Source: HOT-345 sp963531535 (GTDB lineage: Bacteria; Patescibacteriota; Gracilibacteria; Absconditabacterales; Absconditicoccaceae). Taken from it: a DNA stretch of 64,000 nt. The translations under genes and the position numbers were made by a program. Below the pieces are notes generated by a model. The model saw nothing but the letters and a program-made list of their open reading frames with translations, made no database searches and was not told the origin of the DNA. The stretch is taken from assembly GCA_963531535.1 (NCBI GenBank), contig CAUSGX010000001.1, forward strand, positions 1-64,000, given 5' to 3'. Position 1 is the stretch's first letter, and each line of letters begins with the position of its first letter. Positions 41,668-52,637 of this stretch are shown here, one piece after another.

Positions 41668-42957
41668 TTAAAACTGAGCAATTTTATAGTTTTTCTTTCC
41701 TTTCCTAATAAGCAAGACTCAATTAACCGCATCACTCCTTGAGAACTTCTGACCAATATCAGAAACAAGCTGCTCATTTACAAAGATCGCTCCCTGAGCA
41801 ATAAGTTTCTTCGCATCTCCATTAGATTCACAAACTCAAGCCAACACCAAAAGTTCCAAAATTCTGATCTCATCTTCCTGAACACTACAATCTCCAGTTT
41901 CCCTTGCTAAAGCCTGCAATTCATCAGTAGAAAAGGCTGACAATAGCTCCATTTTATCTCTTTCTCCAAAAAGGAATTCCGAAATCTTTTCAGCCTGCTG
42001 AGCAGCTTCCTTCCCAAAAAGAGTTTGAATTACATAATTCGCTAACTGTCTCTGTCCATATCTAAGCTCTGGTTGCTGAACATGTTGTGAAACAATCGCC
42101 TCTATTTCTGAGATCTCTAGCAAAGTAAAGGCCCTCAAAAATTTCTCTACATCAGCATCCGCAGTATTCACAAAATACTGATACACAAAATATGGACTAT
42201 TTTTCTCCTGATCTAACCAAATTGCATTTCATTCAGATTTTCAAAACTTTTTTCCTGTTGAATCCATCATCAAAGGCAAGGTCATAACATAACTTTCTAA
42301 CTCACCTTCCGTCTTTTTACGAAGCATTTCAGTTCCAGTCACCATATTTCCTCGCTGATCAGATCCTCAAATCTGAAGCTTTACACCTTCATTTTCATAC
42401 AAATGAACAAAGTCATTTCCTTGCAAGAGCATATAGCTAAACTCAGTATAACTGATCCCAGACTCAGTATTCTCCAGCCTCTTTTTCACTGATTCCTTAC
42501 TGAGCATAGTATTTAGCGTGATATATTTCCCAACTGTTCTATACCAATCAAAGACTGATAGATCTTTGTAAAAATCATAATTATTCACGACTTTAAATTG
42601 AAAATCCTTTCCTGTCAGTTTTTTTAAATTTTCCAAAATCTGACCAACTTGTTTGGTAATCGCCTCTTGATTATGCCTTAATTGATCAAGTCAAAGGAAG
42701 GCTCTCGCCTCACTCTTCCCAGTTGGATCACCAATCATCCCGGTTGCACCTCAGATCAGCATCACAAAAGTATTTCCCCTCTTCATAAAATTTACTGCAG
42801 CCATAAAGGTCAAAAAATGCCCAAGATGAAGAGAATCTGCAGTTGGATCATAGCCACAATAGAACTTCTCGCCTCACTTTTCATACAAATCAAAAAATTT
42901 CTCATCAGTATACTGATAAAGCAATCCACGAGCCTCCAATTCTTCTCTAAGTTTCAT
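41668..42957 (-). CDS. tyrS: Tyrosyl-tRNA synthetase
   Basis: 429 aa; ATG at 42957, TAA at 41668. Class I synthetase with YCGYDPTADSLHLGHFL (HIGH-type site), GATGMIGDPTGKSEAR, GGSDQRGN, the KMSKS-type KFGKSEGNAIWL and a C-terminal S4-like RNA-binding domain (GDAKKLIAQGAIFVNEQLV). Charges tRNA-Tyr. Normal length. Confidence 0.95.
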
Positions 42958-43121
42958 TCTATTATCGCTAAAAAGTAAAATCCTTCATCAAGATATACGA
43001 TTTTTTAAGTAAAATGCAATCAAATCAAAAAAAATCTGATTTTTTGTGCTTAAAAATTTGTTTTTTCAAGACCTTTCAGATATAATTAAAAAGATTTATA
43101 TTTAATTGGAAAGTAGTCAGA

Positions 43122-45452
43122 ATGCCTCCAGAAACAAATCATAAAAATCGTATAGACTCAGGAACGAAGGAGAGTAGTTCTAGTATTAGTAAAAAAATAG
43201 AAATCAAATCAGATCCACAAGCAAATTTCGACACCTTGCAAAAAGAAGACAACAGTGTAGAAGGAATATTAAGCAGAATTAAAGGGAGAAATACAAAAGA
43301 AAGTACTGGAGCGTACTTATCCTATTTTAGGAATATCTTAAGAAACGAGGGAATACCAAAAGAAGAGTGATGGTTATTAAAAAAAATAAATAATTTCTAT
43401 AACCATCTTACAAAGGGAGAAGAATTAACAGATGATACAAAAAAAGCAATAGGTCCCTACAATAATGAAGTAGGACTAGCAAGAATAGTAAATCAGATCA
43501 CTAATTACATAAAATCAAATCTACCTCTTTTAAGAGGGAAAAAAGAAACAGTTTCAATAAAAAATTGAAAACAACTCAAAGAAAAGCCTAGAGAAGCTAC
43601 TAAAACAACAAAGGAAATCAGATCAAACCTACGAGCGAATTTCGACACCTTGCAAAAAGAAGACAACAGTGTAGAAGGAATATTAAGCAGAATTAAAGGG
43701 AGAAATACAAAAGAAAGTACTGGAGCGTACTTATCCTATTTTAGGAATATCTTAAGAAACGAGGGAATACCAAAAGAAGAGTGATGGTTATTAAAAAAAA
43801 TAAATAATTTCTATAACCATCTTACAAAGGGAGAAGAATTAACAGATGATACAAAAAAAGCAATAGGTCCCTACAATAATGAAGTAGGACTAGCAAGAAT
43901 AGTAAATCAGATCACTAATTACATAAAATCAAATCTACCTCTTTTAAGAGGGAAAAGACGCCCTCCCATCTATTCAACCTCAGAAAAAAAAGAAGAATAC
44001 ACTACAAAAGAATCAAGAAAATCATACGAAAATAGAACAACAGAAAAAAAAGAAACAAAAGTTTGAAATAGAGAGCAACTGTTAGAAAAAATTCAGGACA
44101 AAGAAGCTATAAAACTAAATTCCCATGGAACAAAAGAAATAACAAAGGAAATCAGCAACGTCTCAAAAGAAGAGGCTCTAGGGACAATTCCTAAAGAACT
44201 GTATGAAAAATATATAAAGAAATTCCTAGAATCTCCAGAAGTTAAAAACCTAGGTATTGAGAAGGATAAACTACTAAGGCTTATTAATCAGATTGACTCA
44301 AAGACAAATCCTGATCCAGACCTCGCCAAACTTAGAAAAGTACGAGAAAACGACAAAGATATACAGACAATGATCGATGAGAATCAAGAGAAACAATCAG
44401 AGATCCTAAAAGAGAAAACTGAAGAAATAACACTAGAAAGCTGAAAAAAAGTCTTTGAAAAACTAGGAATCAAGATAAGCAAAGGAGAAGTAAAACAGTG
44501 AAATTATAAATTTATCGATGCTAATAATCCAAGTATCTCCTATTATTTCAAAGTAGAAACAGGAGAATTCTTTATAAGCAATCCCGAGCTCTCCCAACAG
44601 ACGAAAACACTAAGTTTATGATGAGAAAGGTTTAGAAAATTCCTAAAAATTCCAGGATATACGGAATTAATGAGTCAAGCACTTTGACATAAATACCTTC
44701 CAACGGAAAGACCAGACACAGAGAAAGAGCTCTACAAAACAATCGAAAAAAATCTCAGAAATCGTATAATGTATACTATCGGAGATACTGAAGTTATTGC
44801 TACCAAAGATATCATCGAAAGAAGACAACTCGAATCGACAATTATAGCAAAAATTAAATCTGGACTTGATATCAGAAAAAACACCGTCACAGCGACAAAC
44901 GATCTTTGATATTATGAGATTTTAGCACCAATTCTTAGAACATTCCAACAACCGAATCTCTCTATAGATCAATTAAAAACATTAAAAGTATTTGCAGATC
45001 GTATCTCAGAAAAGGGGCAAAGTAACGACGGAAAGACAGGATCCGCTGAAGATGTTGTTTCCTATGAAAATTTTAGGAAAGAGATCACAACACCAAGGAA
45101 ATTAATAAAATATGCGCTTAGCTGAGAACAAACCAGAGAGCTTGCAAACTTACAATGAACAAGTAAAAAATCTAAATTCGCCATAGGAATGTTTATGCAA
45201 TGGCTAGAAACATCAACAGGAGCCGGTTGAAAGGAAAATAGGGTCATCGACACAGAAAAGCTTAATGCTCTCCTCAATACCCGAGATAGTCCCGATCTTG
45301 CAAACAGATGAAAATATCAATCCAGCTATAATGAATTACTAACAACTCTTGAGACTTCATACTTAAAAAAAGTCGAACCAAGAGTCAGAAAGCAAGAAGT
45401 CGCCTATGCAGATAAAGTGATTCTACCGAAAATCCAAAATACACCTGCATAA
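43122..45452 (+). CDS. Unknown protein with perfect internal duplication
   Basis: 776 aa; ATG at 43122, TAA at 45450. Residues about 34-140 recur at about 172-278 with identical DNA. The duplicated unit is helical (YLSYFRNILRNEGIPKEEGW, then YNNEVGLARIVNQITNYI). The rest is charged and helical with long Lys/Glu-rich linkers; no signal peptide or membrane span. Many UGA-Gly codons confirm code 25. I recognise no family. The octamer motif is absent inside but present on both sides (43030, 45468). Confidence 0.65.
43221..43542 (+). repeat. Intragenic direct repeat, copy 1
   Basis: About 320 bp identical to 43635-43956 apart from one synonymous base at its left end; the period is 414 bp (138 codons), so the reading frame is kept. 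Confidence 0.9.
43635..43956 (+). repeat. Intragenic direct repeat, copy 2
   Basis: Second copy of the 43221 unit. Near-zero divergence implies a recent duplication or continuing gene conversion. Confidence 0.9.
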
Positions 45453-45493
45453 AAAACAAAAAAAATCTGATTTTATTCTTTTTATCAAACTTT

Positions 45494-46996
45494 ATGGAAA
45501 TTTTTAGTTGAAAAATCAAAAAACTCAACATCAGTAACTGAGAAGGAATCGTAGCTATGCTCAATACTCAAGAAGCGACTGCCTACGGAATCTCTCCTCA
45601 AGACAAAATCTCACTCATCAGAAATAAAGAAGAATATGTTGTTGATGTTGCATTTTCTGATGAGCTCGAACCTGGAATTATTTGAGCAACTCAGGAATTA
45701 CTAGATAATTACCCAATTATGGAAGGAGATAATGTCCTCGTTTCATTCATGAGGACAAACCCACTCTCTCTAGTAGCCATCAGAAAAAAACTCCTCTGAG
45801 AAAAGCTCACTACCGAGGAAATTGACGCTATCATCGAAGATATGCAAAATAATAAACTTTCAGATCTGATTTTAGCCTATTATACCGCGACTAGCTTTTT
45901 CTATAAATCTGATCCTGAAGAACTTGCCTATACTACGAAAGCAACCGCTTATACTGGAGATATGTACCGTTTTCCAGGGATTGTTGCGAGTAAATATTGC
46001 ATCTGAGGAGTATCAGGAAACGAAACAACAATGATCATCGTTCCGCTACTCGCTTCACTAGGGATCACAATCCCAAAAACCTTCTCTAAATCAATCACCT
46101 CTCCAGCTGCAACTGGAGAATGCGTAGAAGTTCTTATGAAAAGCGAATTTAAAAAATCTGAAATCATCAGACTGGTAGATAAGCACAAATGTTGCCTCGC
46201 TTGGAACGGGAATCTTAACCTCGCACCAGCAAATGATAGAATCATCAAAGTCTCAGCTCCGCTGGGGATGGAACCCTATGCCAGAATGATCTCAAGCATC
46301 ATGGCAAAAAACTATGCTATGGGAATCAACCATTGCTTGATAGACATCCCAGTCGGACCAACTGCAAAAGTCACAAACCAAGCCGATGCTGAGAGAATCG
46401 CAAACCATTTCAGAAATATCGGTTCAGCTCTAGGGATCAAAACAGAAGTTGCAATAACGCAAGCCATTCAGCCAATCGGAAACGGAATCTGAGCCGTTCT
46501 CCAAGTAAGAGAAGTCCTTAGAATTCTGCAACAGCACCCAGAGAGAGCTCTTGACCTTCAAGAAAAAGCACTTGATTTAGCAGCTCAGCTCATCGTAATC
46601 TGCGGTCTAAAAGAAGATTATTCCTCTGCTCTAGAACTTGCTACTTCAGAACTCCTCAGCTGAAAAGCCCGAACAAAAATGCAAGAAATCATCAAAGCAC
46701 AAGAAGGTAAAAAACCTGATATCAACTCCGAAGAACTTTCGCTCGGATCAGAAACCTTTGACTATACCGCACCAACCGAGGGAGAAATCAGCAGTATTGA
46801 TATGAAATATCTCAATATGCTAGCTAGAACGCTAGGAGCTCCAGGAGATGCCTGAGCTGGACTCTTTCTACACAAAAAACTTGGAAATAAAGTTCAGAAA
46901 TGAGAAAAGCTTATCACCTGCTATGCAAATTCAGTCAATAAGCTCAATCTTACAAAAGAACTTTTTGAGGAGAAATCTCCTTATAGCTTCAGCTAA
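45494..46996 (+). CDS. deoA: AMP phosphorylase (archaeal DeoA type)
   Basis: 500 aa; ATG at 45494, TAA at 46994. An N-terminal 80-residue domain typical of the archaeal/CPR type precedes the thymidine-phosphorylase-like core: KYCIGGVSGNETTMIIVPLLASLG (Gly by UGA), FSKSITSPAATGECVEVL, LAWNGNLNLAPANDRI, IDIPVGPTAKV and a C-terminal LGAPGDAGAGLFL. The length equals characterised AMP phosphorylases (about 503 aa), longer than bacterial DeoA (about 440). Splits AMP into adenine and ribose-1,5-bisphosphate, feeding RuBisCO (32238). Confidence 0.88.
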
Positions 46997-47020
46997 GCAA
47001 GTAAATAAATAATTAAAACA

Positions 47021-47058
47021 AAAACTGATCTCAATCTCTGAAATCAGTTTTTTTATTT
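47021..47058 (+). terminator. Terminator of deoA
   Basis: AAAACTGAT and ATCAGTTTT with a T-rich tail. Confidence 0.8.
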
Positions 47059-47075
47059 TTGACATAAAATCCAAA

Positions 47076-47822
47076 TTACTCAAGTTCGAAAGTTACATTA
47101 AGACTCGCTGTAATCTTTTCTTCTCCCGCAGAAATTAATTCAGAGTCAGTATTGAGACTCGCTGCTGCAACAGCAGATTCCTTCATCACCGCATTTGCAT
47201 AATATGGCATTGGACCATCATAAGATGAATTTTCAGCCGAAATTGAAAGTACCTTTCCAAGCCTTTTTCATAAAAGTTTTGCCATTTGTTCAGCCTGAGC
47301 TTTCGCAGTTTCAAACGCCTTTTCTCTCGCCTTAAGTTTTGGCGTCTCCTGAGACGAAAGAGTATAATAAGTACTAGAGATCTCTACATCACCGACATGA
47401 GGCAAAAACTGAAGAATCTGATTTCATTTCTTCTGAAAATCTTCCCCCTCTAGCTTGATACTAAACAAAGCAACGGTTTTCTGTCCACGAAGCTCACGAT
47501 CTCCATCTTTCCAAAAATAATCAGGAGAAGTAGTAAATGATTCTGTTTTGAGCTGTTCCGTAATCCCAAGATCAGTAAGCCCCTTTCTAAGCTGATCAAT
47601 TTGCTTACTTACTAATTCTTGTGCAGCTTGTGTCGTTGCCCCAGTCTGAGCAATAGAAAAAGTAATCGTCAACTGATCTGGAGTCGCACTCGCCTCACCA
47701 ACTCCAACAACACTCACACTTTTTTGCTCAACAGGACTAGGAACATGACTATTCGTAAAATAATACGTTCCAGCTAACACTCCAGCAATCACCAAAAGTA
47801 GCAATCTATCCATAGTTTTCAT
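47076..47822 (-). CDS. SIMPL-domain (DUF541) exported protein
   Basis: 248 aa; ATG at 47822, TAA at 47076. N-terminal membrane anchor (residues 5-24), then a SIMPL domain: VSVVGVGEASATPDQLTITF, the KQIDQLRKGLTDLGI helix, SPDYFW and a C-terminal AREKAFETAKAQAEQMAKLLG helix. Family members (for example periplasmic BP26/YggE) are oligomeric; the biochemical role is poorly defined. Two UGA-Gly codons. Confidence 0.8.
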
Positions 47823-47931
47823 CGTTTCTACTCTTTTAAGAGATAAAAAAGCCTGAAATAAGCTCTATATCTACAGAGTGTAGGACTTCTGAAACAAAAG
47901 TCAAGTCAGAATTTTAGGCACAAAAATCCCC

Positions 47932-47959
47932 TTGAAATCAGCCTTTTTTCTCCTATACT
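47932..47959 (+). promoter_or_regulatory. Promoter of the glycosyltransferase gene
   Basis: TTGAAA (47932-47937), 16-base spacer, TATACT (47954-47959); a second TATACT lies at 47973-47978. Confidence 0.6.
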
Positions 47960-47989
47960 CAAACGACTTTTATATACTGAGAGATTAAA

Positions 47990-49120
47990 ATGAAAATCGC
48001 CTTTGTCAACTGCTGGACCATGCCATGAGGCGTAATGCAAGTACTAAACGACCTTCTCATAAAAGCTCTCAGAAAAAGCTGACCAGAAACACAGATCCAG
48101 CTTTTCACGCTCATTTCAGAACAAAAACAGCTTCATATCCCAATTCCCTGATCTCCTGAAAAAAGCTATACTATACCTATCATTCAGGCTCTACCAAATT
48201 GGCTAGCAAAAATTTTCCTCTATTTCAAAAAAAGAAAAGTCAAAATTCTGTCTTCGATCTTTGACTACCGCAACCTGATCGTTTTTTATCCTCTATTCAT
48301 GAAAATTCTCTCAAGAAAGATAAAAAAACGAAAACCTGATGAAGTTCAGATTTCATCTTTCGCTATTGCAAAAAATATCGATCCAATCTGAGTCCCAACC
48401 TCACTCTACCTACACTCTCCAATGCAGTATATTCGGAGTCATTACGAGGAATACCTAGGCAAGTTTCATTGATGGAAGAAATGGCTTTTTAAAAAAATTA
48501 CTCCAAAGCTTCGCAAACGAGATCAGTCCTATACAAAATTTGACACAATAGTTTCAAATAGTCATTACACTCAAAAGTTAGCTAAACAGATCTACGGTTT
48601 CTCATCAACTGTTCACTACCCCACCATCAGTGATCAGTACCGATATATGGGCATTTCCCAGGCTCCAAAACCATATTTTGTTTGCGTAGGAAGACTTGTG
48701 AGCTTTGTGAGAGAGTGTGAAATTATTATCAAACTTTTCAATGAGCTCAAATTACCATTGCTAATGATAGGTTCTGGGCCAGATGAAGAAAAATTAAAAA
48801 ACATTGCTGGAGAAACAATCATTTTTACAGGTCGAATGCAAGATGGACTCGCTGAAACCATAAAAGACAGTTCAGGACTCATCAATCTCACAAAGGAAAG
48901 TTTTTGAATAGGGACAGCAGAAGCACTTCTCATGGGCGTTCCAGTCCTCGGATTTGAAGAGGGTGCTAGCGCTGAACTTATTGATCAGGATTCAGGAATC
49001 CTCGTATCAGATAAATCCCTTCCAACCCTAAAAAAAGCAATGCATGAATTTATGAGCAGAGGCCGAGATAGAAAAAAAATCTCCGAAAACATCAGATATA
49101 AACTCCAAGATAATAAATAA
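47990..49120 (+). CDS. Glycosyltransferase, GT4-like
   Basis: 376 aa; ATG at 47990, TAA at 49118. N-terminal domain starts MKIAFVNCWTMPGGVMQVL; the C-terminal Rossmann half has YFVCVGRLVSFVRECEIIIKLF, LPLLMIGSGPDEEKLK, IIFTGRM and a GTAEALLMGVPVLGFEEG motif with donor-sugar binding Glu. Typical of group-1 (GT4) transferases that build surface polysaccharide or glycolipid. Substrate unknown. Confidence 0.8.
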
Positions 49121-49158
49121 AAATCTGATCTCCCAACTGAGAAATCAGATTTTTCATT
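49119..49158. terminator. Bidirectional terminator built from the octamer
   Basis: AAAAATCTGAT (from 49119) and ATCAGATTTTT (49144-49154) between the convergent glycosyltransferase and pnp genes. Confidence 0.85.
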
Positions 49159-49169
49159 ATTTTTAACTT

Positions 49170-51305
49170 TTAACCAAGCTTTCTCTTAACAGCAATCTTT
49201 CCATCTTGTCCAATCTGAGAGATCACAACATGAATCGTATCTCCAACCTTGAAATGTTTATCCAATCCATCAGTGAATTTCTGACCAAGATTTGAAACAT
49301 GGCAAAGTCCCTGTTTTCCCTTTGGCAATTGAACAAAAAGTCCATATGCCTCAACTCTTACAACCTTTGCATCAAAAACCTGTCCGACTTCCAAATCTGT
49401 GGCAATTTCCATGATCAGATTTTTCGCCTTTTCAATAATTTCCTGTTTACTATGAGTCAAGAAACAAGTTCCATCATCTTCAAAGTCGATCTTGATATTA
49501 TCACATTGTTCAATAATTTTATCAATAACTTCACCTCCTTTTCCAATAACTTCCTTGATTTTCTCAGGGTTGATCTTGAAAACATGAATCTTAGGCGCAT
49601 ATTCCTTAACAGCTTCTCTTGGCTGTCCAATAGTCTCAAGCATAAAGTCCATAATCTCCTTATATCATTTACTTGCTCTGTCTATCGTCTCATGGATAAT
49701 CTGGAGTGTAAGTCCCTTCAGTTTAGTATCAAGCTGAATGGCATTGATTCCTTCTTTGGTTCCAGCCACCTTAAAATCCATATCTCCAGTAAAGTCCTCT
49801 GTTCCCATAAGGTCATTAAGAATACGATACTTAGTAATTGTTCCATCTTCTAGATGTTCAGTCATCAATCCCATAGCAATTCCAGCTACTGGCTTCTTGA
49901 TAGGCACTCCAGCATCCATCAATGCAAGTGTAGAACCACAAACTGATCCCATACTGGTCGAACCTCCAGATCCTAGACATTCACTCACAACTCTAATTGA
50001 ATATGGAAATTCTTCTTTGCTCGGAATCATATTTTCAAGTGCTTTCTCAGCAAGTCTTCCATGTCAGATTTCTCTTCTTCCAGTTCCTCTCATAGCTTTC
50101 GCTTCTCCAGTTGAAAATGGAGGGAAATTATAGTGATGAAAATACTTTTGCTGCACATCATCATGTTCCATATCATCAAGCACCAAGTAATCAGTTGGTC
50201 CACCAAGCGTAACTGTGCTGAGTACCTGGGTATCTCCTCTCCAAAAAAGTCCACTTCCATGCACTCTAGGCAAGTTATCAACTTCACAATAAAGTGGTCT
50301 AATATCAAGTTCTCCTCTATCATCTATTCTCTTCCCTGTTTCAATAGTTCTTGACCTAATAAATTTCTTAATTGCATTGAAAACTCCCATCTTGATCTTA
50401 CTTTCAGTGTATTCACTCGTCTGCTCACTCTCAGCCTTTTCAGCTGCTAGTGCCAAAGCCTCTTTTTCATATTGAGAATAAAGCTCATTAAATGGAGTCT
50501 TAGTATTTCCAGCCATCGCCTCAAGTCTTTCAGCAGTCAAAACCTGATCTACCAATTGCATAGTTTCCTCAGATGGCTTATTAAAAGTGATTTCCTGAGT
50601 TTTAATCTCCAAAGTTTTCAAAAATTCTAACTGCCAATCGCATGCCTCATCAATCACCTTTTGTCCAAGGTCAAAGGCCTTTTTCATCAAATCATCTGGA
50701 AATTCTTTTCCCTCACATTCAATCATATTGATAGAACCTTTCTTTCCAGCAACCAAAAGATTTAATTCTGATTTTTCCAACTGTTCAAGAGTCGGATTTA
50801 CGATAAATTCTCCATCAAGATATCCTATCTGTGCAGCTCCAACTGGTCCATCAAACGGAATTCCAGCCGCCATAATAGAAAGTGAAGCTCCAATAATATG
50901 CATTACTCCAAGCCCCAATTGATGATCCAATGCAAGCGGAGTAATTGAAACTACTACATCATTGATCATTCCCTTTGGAAACATAGGTCTCAAAGCTCTA
51001 TCTGTCAATCTCGCATACAAGATTGCAGTATCCGAAGGTCTTCCCTCTCTTCTTCTATATACAGCCCCAGCAATTCTTCCAGCAGCTGAATAACTCTCTC
51101 TCATATCAATCATCAATGGCAAAAAATCGAGTCCTTCTTTCGGATTTTTCTCCATAACTGTTGAGTAAAGCATTACATTTTCTCCCATCTGCATTCTAAT
51201 ACTCGCATCTGCCTGAACAGCCAATTTCCCCTTTTCAATAGAAATTTCCCTTCCTTGCCAAGTCATTGATTGGCGAGCAAGTTCAAATTGTTTTCTTACT
51301 ACCAT
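49170..51305 (-). CDS. pnp: Polynucleotide phosphorylase
   Basis: 711 aa; ATG at 51305, TAA at 49170. Two RNase PH-like domains (MLYSTVMEKNPKEGLDFLPL, GRPSDTAILYARLTDRALRP; GSGLFWRGDTQVLSTVTLGG and YNFPPFSTGEAKAMRGTGRREIGHGRLAEKAL with a UGA-Gly), then KH (VFKINPEKIKEVIGKGGEVI) and S1 (AYGLFVQLPKGKQGLCHVS) domains. 3-to-5 phosphorolytic RNA decay. Full length. Confidence 0.95.
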
Positions 51306-51369
51306 TTTTTTATATTCTAAAAAATAAAAAAGTCTGAGAAAATCCGCCTCAGCACTCTTCTTCAAGATA

Positions 51370-51421
51370 GATTAAAAAGCAAAAAAATCTGATTTTTAGC
51401 CTCCTTTCCTGCTTTTTAATC
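51370..51421. repeat. Inverted repeat between tdk and pnp
   Basis: Perfect 12 bp arms gattaaaaagca/tgctttttaatc around a 28-base loop that itself contains AAAAAAATCTGATTTTT. Likely a terminator of the tdk transcript. Confidence 0.6.
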
Positions 51422-51496
51422 CACCTAAATGTTGAGGGCAATCTTCACAGCAAAAGTATAGCTATTTTTTCAGATTTTGCAAGAGCTAACCAAAAA

Positions 51497-52084
51497 TTAG
51501 GCATACTGCTCCTTGAGCTTAAAGAAACATTTTCAGCAGACCGATTCATAGCGAATATCACCACTTCCATCTATTGCCACCTGCGCTCCTGTAAACACCG
51601 GTTTTCAGTCTATCAGCCTTAAATTACACACTGCCTTCCTCCCGCAGCGACAAATAGTCTTTAATTCCTCAATACTATGCGCTAACGCTAAAAGCCTTCC
51701 ACTCGCAGGGAAAGTTTGCAATAAAAAATCTGTCCTTAATCCATAGCAAATTACTGGAATATCTCTCAAAATCGCAATTTCAAAAAGCTGATCGATCTGT
51801 GCTTCCTCCAAAAATTGCACTTCATCTACCAAAATACACGCATATTTTCCCTGTTCAGAAGTACTATCTAGAATATCATCAATCCTCTCCCCCTTTTCAA
51901 TAAAAGCATCAACTTTTCTCTCCAGTCATATTCTAGAAACAACGCTAGCACCTCACTTACTATCAGTAACTGGCTTTAAAATCAGCACCTGCATACCTCT
52001 CTCCTCATAGTTATATGCCACCTGCATCAGCGCAGCTGATTTTCCAGCATTCATTGCCCCGTATCTAAAATAGAGTTTCGCCAT
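51497..52084 (-). CDS. tdk: Thymidine kinase
   Basis: 195 aa; ATG at 52084, TAA at 51497. Walker A RYGAMNAGKSAALMQ, ILVDEVQFL, YGLRTDF and a zinc site CRCGRKA with VCGKCF (second Gly by UGA) match type II thymidine kinase. Phosphorylates deoxythymidine, a salvage function that fits a reduced genome. Confidence 0.9.
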
Positions 52085-52108
52085 CAAATACCAAATTTTT
52101 AAAAATAA

Positions 52109-52138
52109 AAAAAGATAAAAAGCTGATTCCTCAGCCTT
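52109..52138 (-). terminator. Terminator of the cupin gene
   Basis: On the minus strand GGCTGA, ggaa, TCAGCT, then T-rich sequence. Confidence 0.75.
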
Positions 52139-52147
52139 TTATACTCA

Positions 52148-52495
52148 TTATGCACTTTGCTGAGCAACCTGTTCCACACGAGCAACCGCATCCTGCTTTG
52201 AAAGCGTCAAACGAATAATACTCTCTTCAAGTGCTTTTACATCATGAGGAATCCCCCCTTCCAAAGTAAGGATATCTCCCTTATGCAAATGATAAACCTG
52301 CTCGTCTACTCAAAACTCTGCTTCTCACGCGACAAGCTCAACCACAATCGGAAAGGCAGTTTGATGCCTCTTCATTTCCTGCCCCTTTGAAAGACAGATA
52401 CGAATCTCCTTTGAGAACGGAGTATCCAAAAGAAGCTCAACCTGTGGCTTATCTGCAGCATATACCGCATTATGTACCAACGAATTAGTTTGCAT
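52148..52495 (-). CDS. Cupin-domain protein
   Basis: 115 aa; ATG at 52495, TAA at 52148. A single cupin barrel: MKRHQTAFPIVVELVAGEAEFGVDE then YHLHKGDILTLEGGIPHDVKA, with His/Glu positions of a metal site partly kept. Two UGA-Gly codons in the first motif. Substrate unknown. Confidence 0.7.
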
Positions 52496-52557
52496 TACTT
52501 ATAACTAGAAAAATAAAAATCAGATTTTTTTATATTTTTTTGCTTCTCAAAAACAAG

Positions 52558-52586
52558 AAAAAACTGATCTTTCCAATCAGCTTTTT
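52558..52586 (-). terminator. Terminator of infB
   Basis: Minus strand AGCTGAT, ggaaag, ATCAGT with a T-run. Confidence 0.75.
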
Positions 52587-52637
52587 CATCCTTTACACAA
52601 CCTAAAGGCAAAATTATCAACACAAGACAATGAAAAA

